Source: Marinobacterium ramblicola | GTDB lineage: Bacteria > Pseudomonadota > Gammaproteobacteria > Pseudomonadales > Balneatricaceae | Length of the DNA: 64,000 bases | Assembly: GCF_019084545.1 (NCBI RefSeq) | Contig: NZ_JAHREP010000008.1 | Span: 1 to 64,000, forward strand | Direction: 5' to 3' | Shown: in pieces, positions 40,985-50,600 of the stretch | How the letters are laid out: each line of letters starts with the position of its first letter | How positions within the stretch are numbered: position 1 is the stretch's first letter | Made by a program: the position numbers and the translations under genes | Notes under the pieces: model-generated | Databases searched by the model: none | The model's input: the letters and a program-made list of their open reading frames with translations, nothing else | Told to the model about the DNA's origin: nothing

Positions 40985-42211
40985 ATGGTAGAATCGCCGA
41001 CCCAACCCAGTAATGAAAGAGAACCGGCTTTGGCCCGATACGATGTAGTGATAATTGGTGGTGGCGCCTCGGGCCTGATGTGTGCCGCGACGGCCGGTTA
41101 CCGCAACCGCTCGGTGCTGGTGATCGAGCACACCAACAAGCTCGGCCGCAAGATCCTGATGTCCGGCGGTGGCCGCTGTAACTTCACCAACATCCACAAC
41201 GGTGCGGCCAACTTCCTGTCCGCCAATCCCCATTTCTGCAAATCGGCACTGAGTCGCTACCCCGCGGCCCAGTTCATCGAACTGGTGGAGCGTCACGGCA
41301 TCGAGTTCCACGAAAAGACCCTGGGCCAGCTGTTCTGCAACGAGTCGAGCCGGGAGATTCTGCAGCTGTTGCTGACCGAGTGCGAATGGGCCGGTGTCGA
41401 GTTGCGCCAAAGTACCCAGGTCGAAAAGATCGAGCGTCAGGGTGATGGCTTCCGCCTGGTGACAAGCTCCGGTGAACTGGCGTGCCAGTCACTGGTGATC
41501 GCCACCGGCGGCCTGTCGATTCCCAACGGCGGCGCCACCGGCTTCGCCTATGACGTTGCCCGTCAGTTCGGGCTACAGGTCGGCGAAACCCGAGCCGCGC
41601 TGGTGCCCTTCACCCTGCAACCGGCGGATCTTGAATACATCAAACCGCTGTCGGGGATCGCTCAGCCTGTCGTCACGGTCAGTTGCAACGGCCAACGCTT
41701 CAAGGAGGCGCTGCTGTTCACCCATCGCGGCCTGAGCGGCCCCGCCATCCTGCAGATCTCCTCCTACTGGCAGCCCGGCGATGAGATCGAGATCGATCTG
41801 TTCCCGGAGCAGGAGATGCCGGCGTGGCTCAAGCAACAGCGAGACACCCGTCCTCGCGCCGACCTGCAGACGGTACTGGCAACGCTGATGAGCAAGCGCG
41901 TGGTGGAGGCGCTGTGCGAACACTGGGGGTTCTCCGGCCATATGGCCGACCTGAGCAACAAGGTGCTTGAGCAGATTGCCGAACAGCTTCACCACTGGCG
42001 CATAAAGCCCAGCGGAACCGAGGGGTATCGTACCGCCGAGGTGACCCTCGGCGGCATCCTGACCGACGAGTTGTCGTCAAAAACGCTGGAAGCGAAAAAG
42101 GTGCCGGGACTCTACTTTATCGGGGAGTGCCTGGACGTGACCGGACATCTGGGCGGCCACAACTTTCAGTGGGCCTGGGCGTCGGGTGTGGCGGCTGGGC
42201 AGGCGGTCTGA
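40985..42211 (+). CDS. NAD(P)/FAD-dependent oxidoreductase, HI0933/YhiN family
   Basis: A Rossmann FAD-binding motif (YDVVIIGGGASGLMCA) starts at about residue 19. The family hallmarks MSGGGRCNFTN, IATGGLSIPNGGATGFAYDVA, FTHRGLSGPAILQIS and the C-terminal GGHNFQWAWASGVAAG are present. Its biological role is unknown. I chose the ATG at 40985; a TTG at 41030 right before RYDVVI is possible. The length is about 408 residues. It is divergent from the kinase gene and ends 20 bp from the convergent secreted-protein gene. Confidence 0.9.
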   Translation: MVESPTQPSNEREPALARYDVVIIGGGASGLMCAATAGYRNRSVLVIEHTNKLGRKILMSGGGRCNFTNIHNGAANFLSANPHFCKSALSRYPAAQFIELVERHGIEFHEKTLGQLFCNESSREILQLLLTECEWAGVELRQSTQVEKIERQGDGFRLVTSSGELACQSLVIATGGLSIPNGGATGFAYDVARQFGLQVGETRAALVPFTLQPADLEYIKPLSGIAQPVVTVSCNGQRFKEALLFTHRGLSGPAILQISSYWQPGDEIEIDLFPEQEMPAWLKQQRDTRPRADLQTVLATLMSKRVVEALCEHWGFSGHMADLSNKVLEQIAEQLHHWRIKPSGTEGYRTAEVTLGGILTDELSSKTLEAKKVPGLYFIGECLDVTGHLGGHNFQWAWASGVAAGQAV

Positions 42212-42230
42212 CAGTGGGAAACTTGGTCGA

Positions 42231-44798
42231 CTATTTCCGCCTGATCGTCAAAACCCATTTAACCGCAGTCTCAACAGGATTGGCCGGATCCGTAACATCG
42301 GTGAAGCGAATCGTGCCCGTATACCGGCCCTGACTGAGTGTAGAAGCCTTGCTTTTGAGCCTTACATTGACCAAGGTGCCACTCTGCGCTGGTATCGAGC
42401 CGGATTGGGTACCGACCACAAGCCAGTCGACATCGCTCGTTGCGGTAAAGTCAACCGCGCCACCGCCCGGATTCACCAGGTTAAAATCCTGTGAGTCGGG
42501 CGTAAACGGGCCACCAATTGCCCCGCTCGAACGTATATCCGTTTGTGGGTCGACTTCCAATCTTCCGGGTTCGGACGGATCGGCGAGCTTCTTCACGACG
42601 GTAATGACCTGAACGCCTGAAGCCCTGTTGGCGGCATTGTCCTTTACCTCCCAGGCCACCTCGGTGACCCCCAGGGGAAATATACCATCGGCCGGTGCGT
42701 CGTTCACCGGGCTACAACATGGCGTTCCGTCAACCAGATCGTCGGCCACCGCCACCCCTATATCGACAAACGCACCATTGGCATTGCCCTCTACTGTCAT
42801 ATCCGGAGGTACTGAGAGTAGCGGTGGCGTCGTATCCTCCACTGTCACCACCACCTCATCGCTCGCGCTGTTGGATAGGTTATCGCTTGCCGTGACGGAC
42901 ACCAGCGTAGTTCCAAGCGGGTAGGTGGCAAGCAACGGTGCAATGACGATCACTGGAGTCGTGTCACAGAGATCATTAACGATAGGCTGAAGGTTATGAT
43001 CAGCCCCGGCTGCAGATGTGGCCTCCAGGCTAACATCAGCACCGGCGTTCACGTCGGGTGCAGTCGTATCGGAGATTGTCACCAGCAGACTGTCGGTATC
43101 GCTTTCCAGGCCATCACTAACGGTCAGCTCGACATCCCGAATACCAACTGTGTAACTGGCGCCGGCGACGGCGGTGGTAGCGCCATTGCTCCACAGATAG
43201 GTTAATGCATCGCCATCCGGGTCGTAGGAGTTGGAGCCATCGAGCAGTACCGGAGTCGATTCGCCGGTACACTCCAGAGACTGGTCCGCTCCGGCATCTG
43301 CAACCGGAGATCTGTTTTCAGTAACCGAAGGCAGCTCGAAGGCAAGCGCCGTTATGCTATCCATCGCTTTCACGAAACCCTTAATCTGCCCAACGGGTGT
43401 CGTCTGTTCAGTATCAAGGTCGATCTGGTAGAGGTAAGAGACACCGTTTGGCCGTTGAGTCGTATAGAGTATATCCTGCTGATCAAATGCGAGTCCCTGC
43501 CATACTGCCCTGCCCAAGTTGAATAAAGTTAATGAAGACCCGTTCACTTTATCAACTATCGCCAAATCGGAACTCTCTCCATCGATTACGAACAGTACGT
43601 CCGCGTTATTGACTGCTGCTCCACTGGTAAATGGGAAAGGTACTACATTTAAAAAGGTCTTATCACCTGATCCAAGATCATATATGGCGATATCATCCAA
43701 ATGGCCATCGATACCATAAAGGGCGCCATATATATCGAATGCGATTCGGTGCAAATTAACGTCAGAGGAGGTAATCGTTATCACACTGGTTTCACTATTC
43801 GATACATCGATCCTTAGAATATCGTGAGTGAGCCGCTGAAAGGTAACCAGTTTTCCATCCGTCGGATCGGTAGAGAGGGTTATGATATTGTTCTGAGCAA
43901 AACCGGTGCTACCGATGTAAGTTGCCAGACCATTCGATTGGTTAATTACATACAGATCGGAAAACGAGGTAATTGCATAAAGTTTCTGCATGTCAGGATC
44001 AACACAGGCATCCCCAAATCCATCGCCGTTGATATCGGCTTGATCTGGATTAAAGAGGTAGCGACAGTTGTCCCCGATATCATCGAGACCATCGTTATCA
44101 TCATCCGAATCACACAGATCTCCGAGACCGTCGCCATCCAGATCTGTTTGCCTCGGATTATAAGTTGTTACACAGTTATCGACGGCATCCTCGATACCAT
44201 CTCCATCAGAGTCGGGCACAACATCACCTGCGCATTCCAGCACCAGATCATCTATGAATACTGCCGGTGTCTGTTCGAAGCCGTAAATCTCGATCGATTG
44301 AACACCTTGAAACTCAGGAGGAACGCCGATGGGTTGCCTATCTCCGACGGGAAATCCATCAGACGGTATAGTAAAGAAAACCTGCTCTCCATCCGATTTA
44401 ATTCCGACAAAAACCAGTTCACCATCGGCCTCGTCATTTTTTACCAAAGATGTTTCGATTAGCGTGAATAGTTGTTGATCTGGAAAAACATTACTGGATG
44501 GACAGCCTGGAGCCACTATGACCAGCGGTGCAAACGTATCCAACGGTCTGACCGCATTATTCCCCGTCAGTTGAGGTATCTCACGAATATCCAGATCGTA
44601 CCCGGTAAAAAAGGTGCCGTCTTCTGTATAGTCTGAATACAATCCCTCACCTACCCTATCGTAGGTTTGGATAATAGGGTTTGCGATAACTGAGACCGAG
44701 GCCGATAGGGTCAATAGCAAGCTGACACTGCATGGCACGGTATTTAAAACACTTTTAACCAGGCATTTAAAATGCGTCGATTTCATATAAACGCTCAT
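42231..44798 (-). CDS. Large secreted protein with TSP3, propeller, PKD and HYR-like domains
   Basis: A protein of 855 residues with a signal peptide (about 1-40). An N-terminal region I do not recognise is followed by calcium-binding thrombospondin type 3 repeats at about 195-265 (DSDGDGIEDAVDNC, DLDGDGLGDLCDSDDDNDG). A propeller-like region covers about 270-490, a PKD domain about 500-580 (GSNSYDPDGDALTYLWSNG), and two HYR-like domains about 580-760. A C-terminal BACON-like domain (DWLVVGTQSGSIPAQSG) ends it. It is probably an exported surface or adhesive protein. Its 5' half is more AT-rich than the surroundings, a sign of transfer. The start at 44798 has GAGG upstream. Confidence 0.8.
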   Translation of the reverse strand: MSVYMKSTHFKCLVKSVLNTVPCSVSLLLTLSASVSVIANPIIQTYDRVGEGLYSDYTEDGTFFTGYDLDIREIPQLTGNNAVRPLDTFAPLVIVAPGCPSSNVFPDQQLFTLIETSLVKNDEADGELVFVGIKSDGEQVFFTIPSDGFPVGDRQPIGVPPEFQGVQSIEIYGFEQTPAVFIDDLVLECAGDVVPDSDGDGIEDAVDNCVTTYNPRQTDLDGDGLGDLCDSDDDNDGLDDIGDNCRYLFNPDQADINGDGFGDACVDPDMQKLYAITSFSDLYVINQSNGLATYIGSTGFAQNNIITLSTDPTDGKLVTFQRLTHDILRIDVSNSETSVITITSSDVNLHRIAFDIYGALYGIDGHLDDIAIYDLGSGDKTFLNVVPFPFTSGAAVNNADVLFVIDGESSDLAIVDKVNGSSLTLFNLGRAVWQGLAFDQQDILYTTQRPNGVSYLYQIDLDTEQTTPVGQIKGFVKAMDSITALAFELPSVTENRSPVADAGADQSLECTGESTPVLLDGSNSYDPDGDALTYLWSNGATTAVAGASYTVGIRDVELTVSDGLESDTDSLLVTISDTTAPDVNAGADVSLEATSAAGADHNLQPIVNDLCDTTPVIVIAPLLATYPLGTTLVSVTASDNLSNSASDEVVVTVEDTTPPLLSVPPDMTVEGNANGAFVDIGVAVADDLVDGTPCCSPVNDAPADGIFPLGVTEVAWEVKDNAANRASGVQVITVVKKLADPSEPGRLEVDPQTDIRSSGAIGGPFTPDSQDFNLVNPGGGAVDFTATSDVDWLVVGTQSGSIPAQSGTLVNVRLKSKASTLSQGRYTGTIRFTDVTDPANPVETAVKWVLTIRRK

Positions 44799-45373
44799 CG
44801 AACCGGCCTCTGATTTTCTTTAAAAATTCTGTCCAAATTCGGATATCTGGCCGGTCTTATGCAGAGGTCATTCCATACCAACGAGGAATTAACCCAATCG
44901 ATTGATTTAAATGAATTTTTATTTTGTCGATATCGTGCATCTCTTGCAGATGGTCCAAGCACGTCAGCAAACGTTACACTCCGGTATCTGCTTCCGTTTC
45001 ATCGTCCACCTAACCATCCCGACACCACACTTAATTACCCCTTATAATTCAAATCATTAGAGGGTATCAAGATATCTGACCACAGCATTCGAGCTATCTG
45101 GTCGCACCTGTAAACAGAAGATTACAGCTAGACACCAACAGCGAACGACAAGGCATTACACCGAGCAGAGACGAGGTTCACCGTAGCGGACGACACACAT
45201 GTTGCGAAATCACTCCGGTCGACAGCCACAGCATAGAATTCGGGGCAGGGTTACAGTTCATCAGGAAGTTACGGTTTTTCTTCTGCTTAACGCTACCGGC
45301 CGTGTTACCATGGCAGCCTTTTTCCCGCGCCCTGCATACCACGCAGACCGACTGACCTAAAACGATCATTCCG
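44799..45373. other. 575-bp intergenic stretch without a recognisable gene
   Basis: The stretch separates the divergent secreted-protein gene and the OsmC-YcaO gene. It is AT-rich at its left end. Short frames exist but lack ribosome sites and family features. Promoters for both neighbours must lie here, but I could not pick confident -35/-10 pairs. Confidence 0.6.
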
Positions 45374-47563
45374 ATGGAAATCAAAGTAAATTTTTTAGAC
45401 AACCTTCGGCTCGAAGCGAAGTTTGACGACTTCACGGTTACCGCCGATCAGCCGATTCGCTACAAGGGCGATGGCTCCGCGCCGAGTCCATTCGACTACT
45501 TTCTGGCCTCGTCGGCGCTGTGCGCGGCCTACTTCGTGCGCGTTTACTGCCTGGCGCGCGATATTCCGACCAAGGATATCCGCCTGTCGCAGAACAACAT
45601 CGTCGACCCGGAGAATCGCTACAACCAGATCTTCCAGATCCAGGTCGAGCTGCCGGAGTATATCTCCGAGAAGGATCGCCAGGGGATTCTGCGGTCGATC
45701 GATCGCTGTACTGTGAAGAAGGTGGTGCAGCAGGGACCCGAGTTCAAGATCGAGGCGGTCGACAACCTGGATGAAGAGTCCGCGCTGATCTACCTGGATG
45801 AGGCACACGAGGACTCCAGCACCTATATCCTCGGCAAGGATCTGCCGCTGGAGAAAACGATCGCCAATATGACCGGCGTGCTCGCCGAGCTGGGGATGAA
45901 GATCGAGGTGGCCTCCTGGCGCAATATTGTCCCGAACGTCTGGTCATTGCATATCCGCGACGCGGCATCCCCCATGTGCTTTACCAACGGTAAGGGCGCA
46001 ACCAAGGAGAGCGCCCTGTGTTCGGCGCTGGGCGAGTTTATCGAGCGAGCCAACTGCAACTTCTTCTATAACGACCACTACTGGGGCGAGGAGATCGCCA
46101 ATAGCGAGTTCGTTCACTACCCCAATGAGAAGTGGTTCAAACCGGGACCCGACGACGCACTGCCCGAGGGGCTGCTGGACGAGTGGTGCCTGGAGATCTA
46201 CGACCCGGATAATGAGTTGCGCGCCTCCAACCTGATCGACACCAACTCGGGTAACATCGAGCGCGGCATCTGCGCCCTGCCCTACGTCCGCCAGTCCGAT
46301 AACGAGGTGGTCTATTTCCCCTCCAACCTGATCGAGAACCTGTTCGTCAGTAACGGCATGAGCGCCGGCAACAATATCTACGAAGCCCGGGTGCAGTGCC
46401 TGTCGGAGATCTTCGAGCGCGCGGTCAAGAAGCAGATCATCGAGCAGGAGATCGTGCTGCCCGACGTGCCTCAGCATGTGCTGGAGAAGTATCCCCGCAT
46501 CCTCGAGGGGATACAGGGTCTGGAGGAGCAGGGCTTCCCGGTGGTGGTCAAGGATGCCTCCCTGGGTGGGCAATACCCGGTGATGTGCGTGACGCTGATG
46601 AACCCGCGAACCGGCGGCGTGTTTGCCTCCTTCGGCGCCCATCCAAGCTTCGAGGTCGCGCTGGAGCGCAGCCTGACCGAGCTGCTGCAGGGGCGCAGCT
46701 TCGAGGGGCTGAACGACGTACCGCCGCCGACCTTCAACAGCCTGGCCGTCACGGAGCCGAACAACTTCGTCGAGCACTTCATCGACTCGACCGGGGTGAT
46801 CTCGTGGAAGTTCTTCAGCGCCAGGCAGGATTACGACTTCTGCGAATGGGATTTCTCCGGCACTAACGAGCAGGAGAGCGAAACGCTGCTCGGCATTCTG
46901 CGCGAGCTGGGTAAAGAGGTCTACGTGGCCACTTTCGAGGAGCTCGGTGCGGTTGCCTGTCGCATACTGGTCCCCGGCTACTCCGAGATCTATCCGGTAG
47001 AGGATCTGATCTGGGACAACACCAACAAGGCCCTCGCCTTCAGAGCGGATATCCTGAACATCCACTCCCTCGACGACGATGAACTCGAAGACCTGGTCGT
47101 ACGTTTAGAGGAGAGCGAAGAGGATAACTACACGGTTATCGCAACCCTGATCGGCATCGAGTTCGACGAGAACACCGTCTGGGGCAAGCTCTGCGTCGGC
47201 GAGTTGAAGATCCTGATCTATCTGGCGCTGCAGATGTATGAAGAGGCCAAGGATCTGGTCTCTGACTACCTGCAGTTCAACGACAACACCGTCGACCGCG
47301 GCTTGTTCTATCAGGCGGTCAACGTGGTACTCGATATCGCACTGGATGACGAACTGGAGCTCGAAGACTATCTGCCGAATCTGGTCAGGATGTTCGGCGA
47401 GGAACGGATGGACAACGTGGTCGGATCACTTACCGGTGATGTCAGGTTTTACGGCCTGACCAAAACCAGCATGAAACTGGAGGGGCTGGATCGGCACCAG
47501 AAGCTGATCGAGAGCTATCAGAAGCTGCACAAGGCCAGAGGTGCCAGATGTCATTCTCGGTAA
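45374..47563 (+). CDS. ycaO: OsmC-YcaO fusion protein
   Basis: A protein of 729 residues. Residues 1-140 are an OsmC-like domain (SAPSPFDYFLASSALCAAYFVRVY; a Cys sits where OsmC peroxidatic Cys is expected). Residues about 150-560 are a YcaO ATP-binding domain (NGKGATKESALCSALGEFIERA, NGMSAGNNIYEARVQCLSEIFERA). A helical TPR-like C-terminus follows, as in E. coli YcaO. YcaO enzymes activate amide backbones with ATP. E. coli YcaO has been linked to RimO-dependent methylthiolation of ribosomal protein S12. No RiPP precursor or cyclodehydratase partner is nearby, so a housekeeping role is more likely than peptide maturation. Confidence 0.9.
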   Translation: MEIKVNFLDNLRLEAKFDDFTVTADQPIRYKGDGSAPSPFDYFLASSALCAAYFVRVYCLARDIPTKDIRLSQNNIVDPENRYNQIFQIQVELPEYISEKDRQGILRSIDRCTVKKVVQQGPEFKIEAVDNLDEESALIYLDEAHEDSSTYILGKDLPLEKTIANMTGVLAELGMKIEVASWRNIVPNVWSLHIRDAASPMCFTNGKGATKESALCSALGEFIERANCNFFYNDHYWGEEIANSEFVHYPNEKWFKPGPDDALPEGLLDEWCLEIYDPDNELRASNLIDTNSGNIERGICALPYVRQSDNEVVYFPSNLIENLFVSNGMSAGNNIYEARVQCLSEIFERAVKKQIIEQEIVLPDVPQHVLEKYPRILEGIQGLEEQGFPVVVKDASLGGQYPVMCVTLMNPRTGGVFASFGAHPSFEVALERSLTELLQGRSFEGLNDVPPPTFNSLAVTEPNNFVEHFIDSTGVISWKFFSARQDYDFCEWDFSGTNEQESETLLGILRELGKEVYVATFEELGAVACRILVPGYSEIYPVEDLIWDNTNKALAFRADILNIHSLDDDELEDLVVRLEESEEDNYTVIATLIGIEFDENTVWGKLCVGELKILIYLALQMYEEAKDLVSDYLQFNDNTVDRGLFYQAVNVVLDIALDDELELEDYLPNLVRMFGEERMDNVVGSLTGDVRFYGLTKTSMKLEGLDRHQKLIESYQKLHKARGARCHSR

Positions 47564-47649
47564 TTGCATGTCCGTTTCAGGGGCAAAAGTGTGTCCTGCG
47601 GTAGCAAAGCCCTGCCCAAGAGACAGAAACTAGCAAAAGTTTAGCTGGA

Positions 47650-50600
47650 TCATCGCCTCTCCAGAAATGCTTTGACGTCCGCCATCTCGGTGTTGAATCT
47701 ATCCATGAGCTCGACAAGCCGGGTTGTGCCCTTTGCGTTCGCTATCTTCTCCAGCTCATCGCAGCACTCGGCCAACCGGAGGGCACCGATGGAATGGGCA
47801 GATGATTTCAATTTGTGTGCCAGCGCACCAACTTCCTGCACCTGGCCACTTTCAAAGGCTCGATTCAGTTCATAGGCGGCCTTTATCCCGTATCGGTAGA
47901 ACTCCTGCAGGAATTCGTGCACCACCTCAGGATCATCCCCCACCAACCCTTCGAGCACGGACGTATCGACTGCGGCATGCAATGACGAACTCAACGCCCT
48001 ATCGCGCTCCATTGAGGTATCAATCGGCTCCGGGGCGCCTCCCGGCATCCAGCGTTCCAGCACCGAATGAAGCTCCTCCAGCCGTGCCGGCTTTGTCAGG
48101 TAATCATCCATACCAACATCGAAGCAGCGCTTGGCCTCCCCTTTCAGCGCATTGGCGGTCAAGGCAATGATCGGCTTATGGTCATCGTTTCGTTCCTCTG
48201 AACGGATGGCGGTCGACAATTGATAGCCGTCCATTTCCGGCATATGCAGGTCGGTCAGCAACAGCGCATAGTCACCGTTGCGCCACAACGCCAAAGCCCG
48301 ATGTCCATTTTCGGCGATATCGGCCGCATACCCCAGCAGGGCGAGTTGATGTGCAAGCACTTTCTGGTTGGCCTCGTTGTCTTCGGCGACCAGCAAGAGC
48401 CGGCCCTGCTGCAAGGCTTCTTCACGGGTCGGGGGGCGGACCTTGACCCGGAGATGGCCCGGCTGTTGCCACTGTTGCTCGATCGGCAAGCGGCCACTGG
48501 CCAAGGAGACGGCCGACAGTAACGTCTGCCGGGTCAGGACGTTGCCATCCACCATGATCCAACTGGAATCATTCAAGCGAGGGCGACGTCGTTGTCCGCG
48601 CTCGATGACCACGCAGTGGACCTCATCGGCACCCGATAACTGGTGCAAACGAGCCAAGATCCGTGCCGATGGGCCTTCGGCATCGATCACCAGTACCGGT
48701 GGTCGCGACGCTACTGATTCGCCCAGGCTGTCGAGCGCCGTCTGTATATCCGCTATCCTCGTTGCACTTGCACCGGCGTACGTCAGATAGACGATCAAGT
48801 CGTCCGCCATGCTGCTGTCCGAACCGACAACCAGGCATTCCAGCCCGCCGACCAAGGAGGGAGACGATGCGTTTTCATCTGCTTCGGAGGCAAGGTCGAA
48901 CGGCAGCGTCACGGTAAAGACGGAGCCCTCCCCAGATTCGCTTTCGACTTGAATCTCTCCATCCATCATCGTGACCAGGTGGTGAGTGATGGCCAGTCCA
49001 AGTCCGGATCCACCGAATCGTCGAGTGGTGGAGGCGTCCGCCTGCCTGAAGGCCGTGAACAGCCCGGACCGGGTTTCCGTATCCATACCGATGCCGTTGT
49101 CCGCCACCTGAAAGGCCACCTTGACCCGGATGGCGTTGTCTGCGATTGCCTGTGCCCGCACCGAAACGCGGCCGGGGTCGCGTTCACTGGAAAACTTGAT
49201 GGCGTTGCTGGTCAGGTTGAGCAGTATCTGGCGGACACGCAACTCATCGCCCAGCACCTCGTCAGGGAGATTTGGATCGGTGAACAGGGTCAGTTCCACT
49301 CCCTTTTTGGCCGCCAGTGTATCCAGCATGGCACAGGTCTTCTCGACCACAGCCGCCACCGGGAAGGGTGCCCGCTCCATTTCGAGGCTACCCGCCTCGA
49401 TCTTGGAAAGGTCGAGAATGTCGTCGATGATGTCGAGCAAGGACAGGGCCGAAACCCGAATCAACTCGACCATATCCAATTGGTGCCGCTCGAGATTGGT
49501 CTGCTCCAGAACATCAACCATGCCTATCACGCCGTTCAAGGGCGTGCGTATTTCGTGACTCATGGTAGCCAGGAAGGCCGACTTGGCTTGGTTGGCCTGT
49601 TCGGCCTCCGTCTGCGCCTGGCGCAACTGCTCGGTCCGACTCTGTACTCGCTGCTCCAGTTCATCATTCAACTGGCGCAAAGAGTCTTCGGCCTGGCGGC
49701 GGCTGGTGATATCCCGTGACAACATCATCACCCTTTTTGGCCCTTCGGTCTGACTGCGTTTGGCAGCCGCCGACAATTCGAACCAGCAGGGTCCCTGTGG
49801 CAGGTCGAGACGGATCTGATGGCCTTGGGCGTGTCCGGTCTCGATCGCGGCTTGTATCGCCTGCATCACGGTTTGTGCAGCCTCGGGCGGCAAGACATCG
49901 TTTACCTGCCGTCCCAGCAATGTCGGTTTCTGTGTTGCCAGCAGCGAATCATCACTGCTCCAGACCTGGTGATACCTGCCCTGCTCGTCCAGATCGAACA
50001 ACAGATCGGGAACCGCCTGAAGTGTCGCCTGCAACTCGTCCGCCAGTTGGCGGGTCGTCTGCTCGGCCAATTTACGCTTAGTGATATTCTGATGTGCGAG
50101 CACCACGCGGACAGGCCCATCTCCCTGGAACCGGGTGACCCGGCACATGAACCAACGCGGCTCATCGGGGGCATGACAAGGATATTCGAAACTGCCTTCG
50201 CTGCATTCTCCGTGGATAACCTGCCGCACCAGATCTGCGACCTCGGCGCCCTCGCAACCGGAGCGATCGCAAACCTCGAGATAGTTGATTCCCTCACTAA
50301 CCCGCTCCGGCGACTCCGCATTGGCGGCAGCGAACTTACGCCATGACTCGTTGGTCGCAACAATTACTCCCCACTCATCCAGGACGGCAATATGGGCGCT
50401 GAGGGCATCAAGCAAGGCACGCATGAAGCGATCGCTTTCATAAAGCTGTGCTGTGCGCTCGGCGACAAGTTGCTCGAGATTGGCATTGATATCCTGCAGT
50501 TGCGTCTCGCGATCCTTCAGCGCAAGCTCAAGCTCTTTCTTGCCGTGGATATCGGTATGGATACCCGAAACGAACAGAGGCGAGCCGTCACGGTCTCGAC

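Noticed and set aside
44859-45047. 62-codon frame in the gap before ycaO
   Set aside because: No ribosome site, no family and low-complexity composition.
45944-47065. A 373-codon minus-strand frame opposite ycaO
   Set aside because: It is a shadow of the YcaO coding sequence without motif or ribosome site.
45374-47563. YcaO as part of a RiPP (thiazole/oxazole peptide) cluster
   Set aside because: No precursor peptide, E1-like partner, dehydrogenase or transporter lies nearby, and the C-terminal extension matches housekeeping YcaO.
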